A stretch of 64,000 nt of DNA from Symbiodinium natans (taxonomy: Eukaryota; Sar; Dinophyceae; Suessiales; Symbiodiniaceae): contig CAJNDS010001112.1 of assembly GCA_905221605.1 (NCBI GenBank), positions 162,001 through 226,000 of the forward strand, written 5' to 3'. This document shows, piece after piece, positions 54,880-64,000 of the stretch. Each line of letters opens with the position of its first letter. Position 1 is the first letter of the stretch. Both the position numbers and the translations under genes were made by a program. The notes beneath the pieces were generated by a model that did no database searches, had not been told where the DNA came from, and saw nothing but the letters and a program-made list of their open reading frames with translations.

Positions 54880-56500
54880 GAGGGTCATTCTAAACAAACC
54901 GAGCAACTCACACATGCTCTTTGAAGAACAGAACTGTAGCACGGGCCCCGGTAACACGAAAGGTAGACGTGGATGCCGACGTCTCTGCCTCGGGAAGTTC
55001 TTTGCCTCCAGCCAAGCATCGCCCCTGTCAGATCACATGCATGGGGAGAGCGTTTGGACCACAGCATGCGTGCATCACGACGTTTTCCATGATACTTCCG
55101 TCTTGATTTCAAGCATTTTTTGCCCGCCAGCTTGGCCGGACTCAGTCGCCACTCTGCCGGGACATTCATCGAAGCAGCTTCATGCTTTAAGCCGCATGCC
55201 ACATTCCGTGACATCCTGCTTTGGGGTCTTCTAATGGGTGCTGCCTGATCCAGCAGAAGACTTTTACGCGCTTGCGGGCGTAGAACAGAATCACGTCAAG
55301 TCTTGCAAAGGTCGCACAAGACATGACCCGAAGCTGAACTGCGTATATGGGTACTTCCTGGCCTATAAAGTAGCGGCAGGAGAGAGACGCAGAGCTTGTT
55401 GCACCACCCACTTGCAGCGCACGCATGAGGCAAGTATATGCAAGTCCTTACGCCCCATGCAGTTGCATAGACGAACGTAGGTCTGTACACCCGACAATCC
55501 CGCGCTCGATTGATCTGCAAAAGGCAACAACAATTCCAAGATAGACGCAGGCAATTCCAATTTCAGGCACTCAAGCCAGATCATGCCCACTGCACAAGCC
55601 ACACAGACAGCTCATCAGCTGCAAGCAACGTTGCTCCCAGCGCCGGGGCCTCATGTTTTGGGCAGACGCCCGACGAATTCGCCGGGCTCGCCGAAGCACA
55701 AGCGGGGAGGTCGCTATGGTGGCCTTTGCTGGCGCACATTGTTGACATGCCTTTTGTCTAGTAAGGCTTGTGGTGCTCGAAGACGACCACAGCGACCAAA
55801 GAGTATCGAACTCAAAGCGAAACCCAATCTGTTGAGTGACCGAGGCCAGACAGGACCAAACATGTCAGAACACCTCTTTCATCCAAGCCGAATGCTCTGC
55901 TCAGCTACCGGTCACACCGAGCTGGTGCATCTAAGTTGCAGCAGCCCACGCTGTGTGGTGAACAGCAGCGCGACCTCAAACAACAGATAACCACAGCTTT
56001 CCTTGCTCTAACCTAGCTCTCCGCTAAAAGTGCTGGGAAGATTTCAGGTGGCTTAAGGCTTAAGACAGTTTCTGATCAGACCACCCGACAGAGAAGTGGA
56101 ACCGGGTGAACTGAGTTGAGTCAGGGGTACACACCTAGAGTAGTGGTATGCAGCCAGGATGCTGAATGAGTTGGCATTCGCTCGTGCAGCAACACGCTGC
56201 GCGGCCCAAGCACCACTGCTTCCTCTGCATGAGCTCACCAATTTCCGATTAGAGCAGATCAGGGGCAGAAAGTATGTGTGTTGGTTTTTGGAACTGGGGG
56301 GGGGGGGGGGGAGGAAGGCGCATGAGTCAACTCCACTACAACGCCTCGGCAAACATGGAGGTTCTCCAGCGCCGTGGAAGGGGCCAGCATGATTCCCAGG
56401 CGCTCAAAGCCCAGGCAAGGTGCTAACAAGATGTTGACCTTAATTTTAACATGCTGGCGTAACGAATGAAGGCACTGTGCTGCCAGCTCCGGGTTTACTG
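54880..56500. other. Unassigned region with candidate minus-strand exons
   Basis: Possible minus-strand exon pieces lie at 54900-54990 (ELPEAETSASTSTFRVTGAR), 55255-55420 (FARLDVILFYARKRVKVF), 55610-55760 (KHEAPALGATLLAADELSVW) and 56330-56490 (LGIMLAPSTALENLHVCRGV). They have an exon-like look, but no family was recognised and no joins were proven. A G-run of about 15 lies near 56297. Confidence 0.25.
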
Positions 56501-56504
56501 TCAC

Positions 56505-56585
56505 TAGTACACTAGTTGATACTAGTTGATACTAGTTGCACCTAGTTGCACCTAGTTGCACCTAGTTGCACACAGTCGCACTACA
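56505..56585 (+). repeat. 'actagttgcac' short tandem repeat
   Basis: Roughly seven ~10-11 bp units of 'tagttgatac' then 'tagttgcacc'. Confidence 0.85.
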
Positions 56586-57099
56586 GTAGTTCTCCTGCAA
56601 CTGACTTGCACCCATTCTCACCTGCTTCGCGCTGCTGGGCCCTGGCACACTACCGTTCCACCGTCATCGCCCAACTGACAGCACTGCTGGTCTTAGAGAG
56701 ACCAAGTGACAAGTGAAGTGAAACGGTGTCACTGTTGGAGTCGTATTGCTCCTTCCCGAGTCGTTCTCTCGAAACACGCGCGTTCGTCGGAGATGCGATC
56801 GGTGTGCGATCACCCTCCGGGGCTCCACTTTCCGCGTCCGCACCCTGGGGATTTCCCGGTTGCGCCATCAGGCACACTCTGCGGGCGTTTCAGGGCCTAC
56901 GTGGCGCAGGTGGTGGAGGTGAAACTGTGACATATTCTACTTACCTGGGAGGAGGCCCAAGTCAAGATTTCAAGTCTTAGGCTGATTTGGGCGAACGTTG
57001 GGCTTCGACTCTCACACTCGCACAAGACAGGAAGGGCTTCACTCGGTTCTTCAGGTCCTAGGTACCAAAATACGGCCGCTTGCTCCACCAGCAACCACA

Positions 57100-57488
57100 A
57101 GTCTCAAATGATTTATGGGTGCATGCGTAGTGTAGGATCCGCTGTTTGGGCCCTCAAGAAACGCTGAGATTTGAGCTTCCTCCCTTGCTTCACCTATGCG
57201 ATGTTTCTGTGCAGGGTCTCCGTTGTACCTTCGACCGGGACTTCGTCCGTGGCCACTAATTACTTCCGCCAAGGGATCACCCCGTAGGATTTTCAGACAC
57301 GTCTTTTTATCGGCAAGATGCGAGAAATATCTGCCCTTGTCGGTCCGGAAATACAGCACTTCTTTACTTCTTTGCAGGACAGTCCAGCTTGTGGACGTGG
57401 CGGTGTGAAGCAGAGAGAACCTTGGGTCTGATTCCGGGAGCACCTTCAAAATTCGCTTGCAGAGAACCTTACGAACTGCATGACCCAT
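57100..57488 (-). CDS. Hypothetical exon, unidentified
   Basis: A 145-codon open minus-strand frame contains RKVLCKRILKVLPESDPRFS and KEVLYFRTDKGRYFSHLADK, which is a more protein-like charge balance than the opposing frame. No domain was recognised. A further piece on the same strand at 57700-57880 reads TPAELEQRPRHGVLANFRAV, followed by a hydrophobic stretch (WCGVLGFLI). They may be exons of one gene, but this is unproven. Confidence 0.35.
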
Positions 57489-58119
57489 GGCTCATCCGAC
57501 ATCGTTCTGCGTTAAAAGAATGGCTCGGGTGGAAGAGGTTCATCAGCATCTCGGAATTTCAGAACTGATTCTGTTCTCTTTGCTGGACCTCTGCAGTGCC
57601 TCCTCCATCGTGATGGCCCTTTGTCCATACTCGGAATTCATCCGCTTGCGGTCACAAACTTAAGACATTTAGACTCAAGGCTGCAGCGGCAATCGAAGGA
57701 CTTGGCCGATAGTTTTGTGAATGCCTTGGATAAGAAAACCAAGAACACCACACCAGATCACCAGGTCCTTGACCTCACCTTCGACGCCACAGGTCAACAC
57801 AGCGCGGAAATTAGCCAGCACTCCGTGCCGAGGGCGCTGCTCGAGTTCTGCGGGAGTCAATGGCTGTTGGCTACGGCTTAAAGACCACACGTAGCTCAAG
57901 AGAAACCCTGCGCGCAGCTCTTTTTAGTGATTCTAGTGGCTAGCAGAAATCAGTGAGAAGAAATTTTGCCAAGCCTTTCGCCAATGTTTCCAATAGCGTC
58001 CCCTCAGTCCTGGCCCACATCAGTGGGCTTTTCTAGACTCGTGAGACCAGGGATGCGGAAGTGCCTGCAGCAAGCAGCGCCGTACTAATTAACAGGGGCC
58101 TACTTCTCCAAGCTCAAGC

Positions 58120-58170
58120 TGCACCACCCTAAACCCTAAACCCTAAACCCTAAACTCTAAACCCTATTTG
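58120..58170 (+). repeat. CCCTAAA run
   Basis: Six near-perfect heptamers. More degenerate groups of the same family lie at 58405-58460 and, as TTTAGGG, at 58563-58600. Confidence 0.9.
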
Positions 58171-58727
58171 CGACAACACCTCTGGGCTCCTCTCGGCGCG
58201 CTTGATCAGCGCCGGCCTTGAGCTAGCCGTGCTCCGCCACCAAAAGGCTCCGGTGATTTACTCCTCTGACATGGAGCACATGGGATCATGGGGCTCCACA
58301 AGACGCTTTTTGTTGAGGGCTTCCTTGCAGCATGACGGAATCCCAAGACGTACCCTGCCTGCCACACCCCTTTTGAAAGCGCGGAATTTGAGCTGTAAGC
58401 CAAACCCCATAAACCCTAAACTCCAAACACTAAACCCTAAACCCTACACCCTAAACTGCGTTGCACGGCAGCGACCTGCTTCGCAGGGGCGTCGGGCGTT
58501 TTTGCACCCGCTGCGGCCTGGGACCCACTTGGACTCCCTTCTGAAGAAATACCCTTTTGCAGCAGGGTTTAGGGTTTAGGGCTTAGGTTTAGGGTTTAGG
58601 GCCGAAGCCCTACACCCCTAAATCCTACCCTTCACCCCCTTTGTAGTCTATAGAATATGCTCCCATGAGTTCTACTCCTCCTCTCAGAACCAGAAACATC
58701 TTATCAGTAATCAGGGGGTATAAGTTG

Positions 58728-58842
58728 GGATGTTCCCCCTTATACTAACACTCCTTAATAGAGATGATACTATAGCGATGATAATAGGGGAAACATAATC
58801 CCTATTAAGGACTGTTAGTATAAGGGGGAACATCCCAAGGTG
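58728..58842. mobile_element. Short palindromic element
   Basis: Two ~36 bp arms, 58735-58771 and 58799-58837, are near-perfect reverse complements built on 'gggatgttcccccttatact' plus 'aacactccttaata'. About 28 bp of loop separates them. It is a separate family from the 26.2/28.0/59.5 kb elements. Confidence 0.75.
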
Positions 58843-58999
58843 TAAGGGTTTAGACTAGAGTTGAGGGTTTAGGGTGGCGGTGGCGGGGGGGGGGGAGTTT
58901 ACACTGACTTTCTGTTCTCCGGAGCTCCGCTCAAATTTCGACTCTGGGACCCGAGCACACCAGTGCCCGCTATTGTGCAACACTCTGGCCTTGGCTCGC

Positions 59000-59092
59000 G
59001 GTTTAGGGTTTGGGGTTTTGTTTTAGGGTTTAGGGTTTAGGGTATAGGGTTTATAGGGTTTAGGGTTTAGGGTTAGGGTTTAGGGTTTACTC
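59000..59092 (+). repeat. TTTAGGG run
   Basis: About ten heptamers with small variants (ttatagggttt). Another short run precedes the element at 59549. Confidence 0.9.
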
Positions 59093-59547
59093 GCTCACAC
59101 TCGGGCATGCCAGGCGAGGTACAATCTGTTCCAGAGGATTTTTTGCCATCCGCCTAGCTGACTCAGAGCTGCAGGGAACAACACACATTATACTGCTTCA
59201 GTAAAAATCCATGACTGGCCCTCTCACCTCTCTCTTCCTCATGCTGTCTACTTTGTTCCAGCTTCCCCCTCCCTCAGGCACGACATCCAGACACCAACAC
59301 AACACTTACCAAATTCTCCACAAAGTGTTCGCCAAGGTGAGGCTTAAAGGCAGGACAAGGAAAGAGACTGCCTCACAGGGAAAAGACATTCCACTAACGT
59401 GCAGGCCTGTGCCTTTGAATCACCAACCAAACCACCGATTGACAGCCATCCCAAAGGATCCCACACCATCAAACACAAAAACATGAACCACGGATCCCAG
59501 CAATGTACAAACCTCCACCGGCACATAGGGTTTACGGTTTAGGGTTT

Positions 59548-59655
59548 AGGGGGTTCCGAAAATAGGGGACCCGAAATATAGACCCCCCAAATAGTAAGTA
59601 AGATTCCCTTATAACAAAGACCCCGACAAGGCACCCCTAATTTCGGAAACCCCCA
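59548..59655. mobile_element. Short inverted-repeat element, copy 3
   Basis: About 105 bp from 'gggggttccgaaaatagggg' to 'cccctaatttcggaaacccc', i.e. ~20 bp terminal inverted repeats. The interior has 'atagaccccccaaatagtaa' and 'accccgacaaggcac'. It belongs to the same family as the 26.2 and 28.0 kb copies. Confidence 0.8.
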
Positions 59656-60143
59656 AATCCCGCAGACTCAGAGAGCAAAGTCCCAGGGTCTGACCCTGTC
59701 TGAGATGACAGGAACACAGTGCACTCCAGAAAGTTGGAACATGGTTTAAGGATGATTTAGAGCTGGGATTCCCTTCAGTATACCTTTTGGGGTATGCGGA
59801 TAAGGATGCTCCATCTTTATGGGTTTACAGTTTTACAGGATGTCCCCAAACAAGGCACAAGGATCTGGAAAATGGTCGGGCCACCATTCCAGACCAACCC
59901 CCCTAGTCCGGCACAGGTATCCCGAAATCGGAGTAAGCTTCGAGCAGCAGCCCAGGCGTGTCACCGCGGGGCATGCGCAACGGATGCTCGGCGGATCCTA
60001 CCAAAATCACTCACTCGAACTGGGTTGCCGTGGAAAAAACTTGGGATGCGCAGCGGCACAGCAGAAGCAAACCACACAGAACCCACGCACTCCTGGTGAC
60101 TGCGGCTTCACCTGCAGCCAAAAAGCACAACACAGCTTATGCA

Positions 60144-60251
60144 TATGGGTGGTTGTCAAAATTCTGATCCCTTTTGGGGTACCCTAAATAGTAGGTGCCG
60201 TATTATAATCGGGATCCAAAAAGGGACCATAATTTTGCCAACCACCCATGT
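60144..60251. mobile_element. Short inverted-repeat element, related design
   Basis: The left arm 'atgggtggttgtcaaaattc' (about 60145-60178 in full) and the right arm 'aattttgccaaccacccat' (about 60215-60250) are imperfect reverse complements. The interior 'ggggtaccctaaatagtagg' echoes the 'gggtacc' and 'aatagtagg' blocks of the other family, so this may be a diverged cousin. Confidence 0.7.
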
Positions 60252-62670
60252 CTCTGTGGCCCGCCCTCTTCTTTGACGAAGTGCGAGGACAAAAAACTAA
60301 AGATAGCTGTGAAGTCGCGTGAAGTCACCGTGTCTCATCTAATTTCCAGCGAGCCCTCTAACTCTCAGGCTGCCAAAAACGTGCCACATAATTCATGTCA
60401 CATGATGCCACATGAGCCTACCACATGTGCAAGGAGAGACTTTCGGCTCGTGGCCAGCACAAGCCGTATTTTACTGCCTGACGGCCCTTAAAGGGCCCCA
60501 ACAGAAAGAAAAAACCACTTAACAATCATCACACAATCAATAACAAGCCTAGCAAGCAGGGCAGCGAAAGAACGCAGGGACCTCCGGAGCGGCAAAAGCA
60601 TTCGCCCTTAGTTGTGTGAAGTATTCAATCTAAAGCAAAGCACCTCACTCAATGGCCGTCCAATCTCGGAGTTCAAGTTGTGCATGCTCGCAATGTGTGT
60701 GCTTCCCATGGCCAAGTGCCCCACTCAAGTGCCGGCCTGCCACAGCATACTGCAAAAGCTGATGAAGTGGGAATCGAACGCTGAGCTTGCCCATGCCCAA
60801 AATATAGCCGAAAGCTTCTCACAACAGATCAGGCTTGGTCTGCGCTACCATCACCTCGCCTCCCCAGAGAGGCCAGACTGTCCTTAGTGAATTGCACCGC
60901 CGCCGGTTTGATCAACCGTGTTCTGTTAGATACGGTAACTACGTCACTCTACGTCTGCAACATCTTGTCGGGACTTGGTGGTTGCTGAGAGGTGGGCCCC
61001 ATTCACGCCTGCAAGAACTTGAATGCCGAGCATCAACAGAAAGAGCTGAAAGACTCAAAAAGCAACAGCGCATGCGCTGGGCAAACGCAGGAACGGGCTT
61101 TGTGCCATACCCTCATTGCATGCTTTCAGCCCTCTGCCCTCCGTCTTCAACCTTAACTGTCAGCTTGCGGAGCACACCCCAATCGGCCTGAACTTTGGCA
61201 GCGGCAGTTGCTGATTATCAAGCCTTGGCAGCTGAACAAATTTTAGGAAACCTCCTGCTGACAAGATTGCATTGAGACAGCACTTGTGTGCAGGGTTGGC
61301 CAGGCGGATCGGACTTAATTCTGAAGGGCGCAACGCACGTCCGACCGTCACAAGACATGCGCTACTCAATAGGGTTGTTGAGGCACTAAGCCTGCGAGGA
61401 AGTCTTCAGAATGCCGATACTCTACAGCTGATACAACTACGGCAGCTATGGCCCATGGTTGCAAGGCTCTTGAACAAAGCCTGTAAGACGCAAAAGCACT
61501 CAATATACCACTCTTGCTCATTGAATGCTTGGCGCCCAACGCTCCAATTGGAGCTCAATCCGTTCCAATCGCTCCAAAACCTTGTCAGAGAACCAGGCGA
61601 CACAAAATCGGCGCACATGCAGAAACAGGAAGATTTTCTATGATTGTATCCTGGAGAACGCCACTTCCTGTTGTTCTTCTGAAGTGCTCCCGGGGATTTC
61701 GGAGATACTTCCACGATGCAACCGCCGGCACCGGTGGCTAAGGAAAGGGCAGCAGCATCAGCAACAGGTCTCGGTGGAGTTTGGAAGTTCAGTGGATCCT
61801 TGGACCCATGCCTGTCAGCATCTTCTGTCAGCGGGTGCACTCATAGACTTGCCAAAAGTCAGTGCGCATTCTGCCCGTCACTGCATCAGGCTCGCCTTGT
61901 CAAGCGTCCCCGGCCGGCTGCGCTGCTCACACTTTGGGCGATCTCCTCGCCAGAAGACGGCTATGCAACTCGTGATGGGTGAACCGTCTTGAGCATGCGT
62001 GACCATGTGGTTCAGGACTCAGGAAGCATGACTTTACACTAAGGGTGAACTTCGAAAAAGCCAGGCCTTCACCATGTAATCCTCAGCTGCAAGACAGATG
62101 AGCAGTTCACCATGCATTGCTTTCACACCTGTTTCCTTTTCCTTCCGTGTCAAATTCCGAGAGGTTAAGAAACCACAGCCTGCAAAAGCAACCTTGATCC
62201 GGCTTGTGCCTAGAGTTGCGCACCTCTTGTTCCTGGTGTCTAGATCCGAAAACTCCTTCTACGCCAGGCGGCAATCTTCTGCTCAGAAGTGAGGGCCAAC
62301 TCTCCGAGGGCGCCAGGAGACTGGCCAACAGATGAATGTAGCCATAATCACTCAGCCGCTGCGCAGCACCAAAGGCAAAGATACGACCACTTGCAGCTTA
62401 CAAGCCGAAGCTCCTATGATCGGCGAAAGCTGGGACTTCTTGTGGGGACATGTGCAAAGAATGCCCTGCACCCTGCCTGTTCCTCCTCCAGCATGCGCTC
62501 GGTCCAAGCTTCGGACACTCGCCTGGGCAGAATTTTGCGTGAAGCAGTGCAGCAAGTGCTGCTTCCGGCACTCCCTTCATCTCTAACCGGGGGAACTGAG
62601 GTCGTGAGCTCCCTTATCCGGTAATCCCTGTGAGGAACGATTGGGAATAGTGACTGTGGGGCACTTTCTG
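60252..62670. other. No gene firmly supported
   Basis: Several frames of 90-155 codons overlap on both strands (for example 61272-61643 plus, 61406-61840 minus, 61525-61992 plus). None shows a recognisable domain or a clear coding advantage over its opposing frame. Confidence 0.35.
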
Positions 62671-62674
62671 TTTT

Positions 62675-62915
62675 CTGCCCTAAACCCTAAACCCTAAACC
62701 CTAAACCCTAAACCCTAAATCCTAAACCCTTTACCCTCGTTCGGAAGACATGGGCCACTTTCGGGTGCCAAGGCACAACTTGTCCATGATCTGCTCGGCT
62801 TTCTGCGGAGTGAGCTCCTCCAACCCCAGGCCCATCTCGGTTTAGGGTTTAGGGTTTAGGGTTTGGGGTTTGGGGTTTAGGGTTTGGGGTTTAGGGTTTA
62901 GGGTTTAGGGGAGGG
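62675..62915. repeat. CCCTAAA and TTTAGGG runs facing each other
   Basis: CCCTAAA (62678-62735) and TTTAGGG with TTTGGGG variants (62838-62912) bracket a short minus-strand exon-like segment at about 62745-62830 (EELTPQKAEQIMDKLCLG). This repeats the bracket seen around 16.5 kb. Confidence 0.75.
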
Positions 62916-63104
62916 GCAGTGAGCACAATAGGTTGCGGCAGAATGTGCAGGAGGCTGAAGACGCGCTCCCATCCACAAAACACACGACGGCCCCTCTTCA
63001 CAGTACAGCAGCAGCATCGCCAAACCCTGATACTCATGGGTTCCTGGCTTCTAATCAGAACCGGAGAGCTCAACGAAACCCCCCTCATGCAGCAGCAGTC
63101 TCCT

Positions 63105-63135
63105 TATACATAGATATATATATATATACATATAA
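63105..63135. repeat. TATATA microsatellite
   Basis: A short (TA)n run. Minus-strand exon-like pieces follow at 63260-63400 (FETARKIGLEEHRDRWLRWN; IAFGKQSVMEAISDVLLRL), and a hydrophobic helix lies near 63560-63620 (CFGSAMGITLFVLLSS). Their gene is not identified. Confidence 0.5.
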
Positions 63136-63767
63136 TACTCATTCAGGCGCTATTAAAACCTACTTCCCTATTTGGCCACTATGGCTGTCCGGGAGCCTAG
63201 CCCAAAACTGTCACGACCAGGCAAGCGTTCCAACGTAGCCAGCGATCCCTATGCTCCTCAAGACCAATCTTGCGGGCCGTCTCGAAGACGTCATGGATCC
63301 AACCTCAGGAGGACATCGGAGATTGCTTCCATCACACTTTGTTTGCCAAACGCGATGAATATTGCCCTGGCGGCCTTGCCACCAAAAAGAGCTTACTAAG
63401 CTGTATATACTGCAAGAACGAAACTCTACTTCAGGCTCAGACGGTTTTGAGGATCTCGTTCCTCCGCTGTGAGCTCCACTCTGTAGATCTTGGCAACTGC
63501 AAAAAGGGCCTGAGAGCGGCATCGTCTTGCATTAGCTCTCTTCATCTTGGTGCTGGATAAGAGCACAAAGAGAGTGATTCCCATTGCTGATCCAAAGCAT
63601 ATCTGAAAGGTCAAAACACAGACCGGCAAATCATGCAGACCATCTCCAGCACATGCTGCATGATAGGGCCGCCACCATCAATGCTGCCGCTTTCCTAAAT
63701 CGCATCTGCTCCTGCATCACCAATTCTCTCTGAGCAACTCTGAATCTCCGGGACTGACACTTCATGT

Positions 63768-63812
63768 CAAACCCTAAGCCCTAAGCCCTAGACCCTAAAC
63801 CCTAAACCCTAG
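63768..63812 (+). repeat. CCCTAAA run
   Basis: About six heptamers just downstream, in gene sense, of the exon at the right edge. Confidence 0.85.
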
Positions 63813-63879
63813 TCAAGCTCCAGGACTGACACAGGGACGAGCAAGGCAAAGAGACACCTCCGGGAAGTCTAGGAGGACG

Positions 63880-64000
63880 TGCGACAGCGAGTCGCGGCTG
63901 AGGGACATGATTTCCTCAACAACGTTGAGGGCATGAGGGGGCGACAGGCCTTCTCCCAAACTCGTGCATTTCAGAACTAGAGGTCTTGAAGAATTGCAGG
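63880..64000 (-). CDS. Exon resembling the end of a KCNH-type cNMP-binding domain (partial)
   Basis: The minus strand reads HALNVVEEIMSLSRDSLSHV and then LLDFPE, followed by a possible GT donor (gaggtgtct). In EAG/KCNH-type channels the cyclic-nucleotide-binding homology domain ends with a strand 'ALTYcdL', a helix with 'L.R.dLlevL', and 'yPE'. The spacing here agrees. The membrane part would lie beyond the right edge, so this cannot be confirmed in the window. Chance similarity of a short exon is possible. Confidence 0.4.

Noticed and set aside
61272-61992. Overlapping 110-155 codon frames on both strands
   Set aside because: No domain, no composition advantage of one strand, and no repeat or element ends. 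Kept only as unassigned sequence.

Overview
The window looks like nuclear DNA of a dinoflagellate, most likely a Symbiodiniaceae/Suessiales-type genome (inference). The grounds are: plant/dinoflagellate-type telomere heptamers (TTTAGGG/CCCTAAA) scattered through the whole 64 kb, including between exons; genes cut into many short exons; at least one well-placed GC-AG intron; and every confidently recognised gene lying on the minus strand, as in the unidirectional gene blocks of dinoflagellates. No bacterial-type operon, rRNA, tRNA or CRISPR array was found. Because introns are frequent, almost all single-frame ORFs are fragments or shadows. Gene spans below were pieced together from exon content, and their edges are approximate.

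Layout. 1-9.2 kb is degenerate telomere-like repeat sequence with higher-order satellites, a ~0.9 kb fold-back element and a ~100 bp minisatellite. 9.2-16.6 kb and 21.2-22.0 kb hold many short minus-strand exons of coiled-coil character (Glu/Gln/Ala/Arg-rich). Between them, 16.87-20.93 kb is a large uninterrupted reading frame for a ~1350-residue protein. It joins a solute-binding-protein-like domain, a Calx-beta-like domain and an ABC-exporter-like membrane domain with a degenerate ATPase. 22.4-26.0 kb is a two-domain glyoxalase I gene, and 29.8-31.3 kb a SET/post-SET lysine methyltransferase. 31.4-39 kb is dominated by ~6 kb of GT/GC/TCTG-rich microsatellite wrapped around a 2 kb inverted array of ~110 bp units. 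39.9-40.8 kb is a polypyrimidine tract. 43.5-47.2 kb is a DHHC palmitoyltransferase gene, and 49.4-49.8 kb the 3' end of a gene ending in an RCK_C/TrkA-C-like domain. 63.88 kb to the right edge carries an exon resembling the end of a KCNH-type cyclic-nucleotide-binding domain. The rest (28-29, 50-63 kb) is mostly intron/intergenic DNA with weak candidate exons.

The recognised genes do not form an obvious pathway: methylglyoxal detoxification, protein palmitoylation, histone methylation, membrane transport and ion-channel functions sit side by side. The least conventional items are the ABC/Calx-beta/solute-binding fusion with a dead-looking ATPase, set among coiled-coil exons, and a family of ~105-115 bp inverted-repeat elements (at least four copies plus a fragment) that behave like MITEs or introner-type elements.
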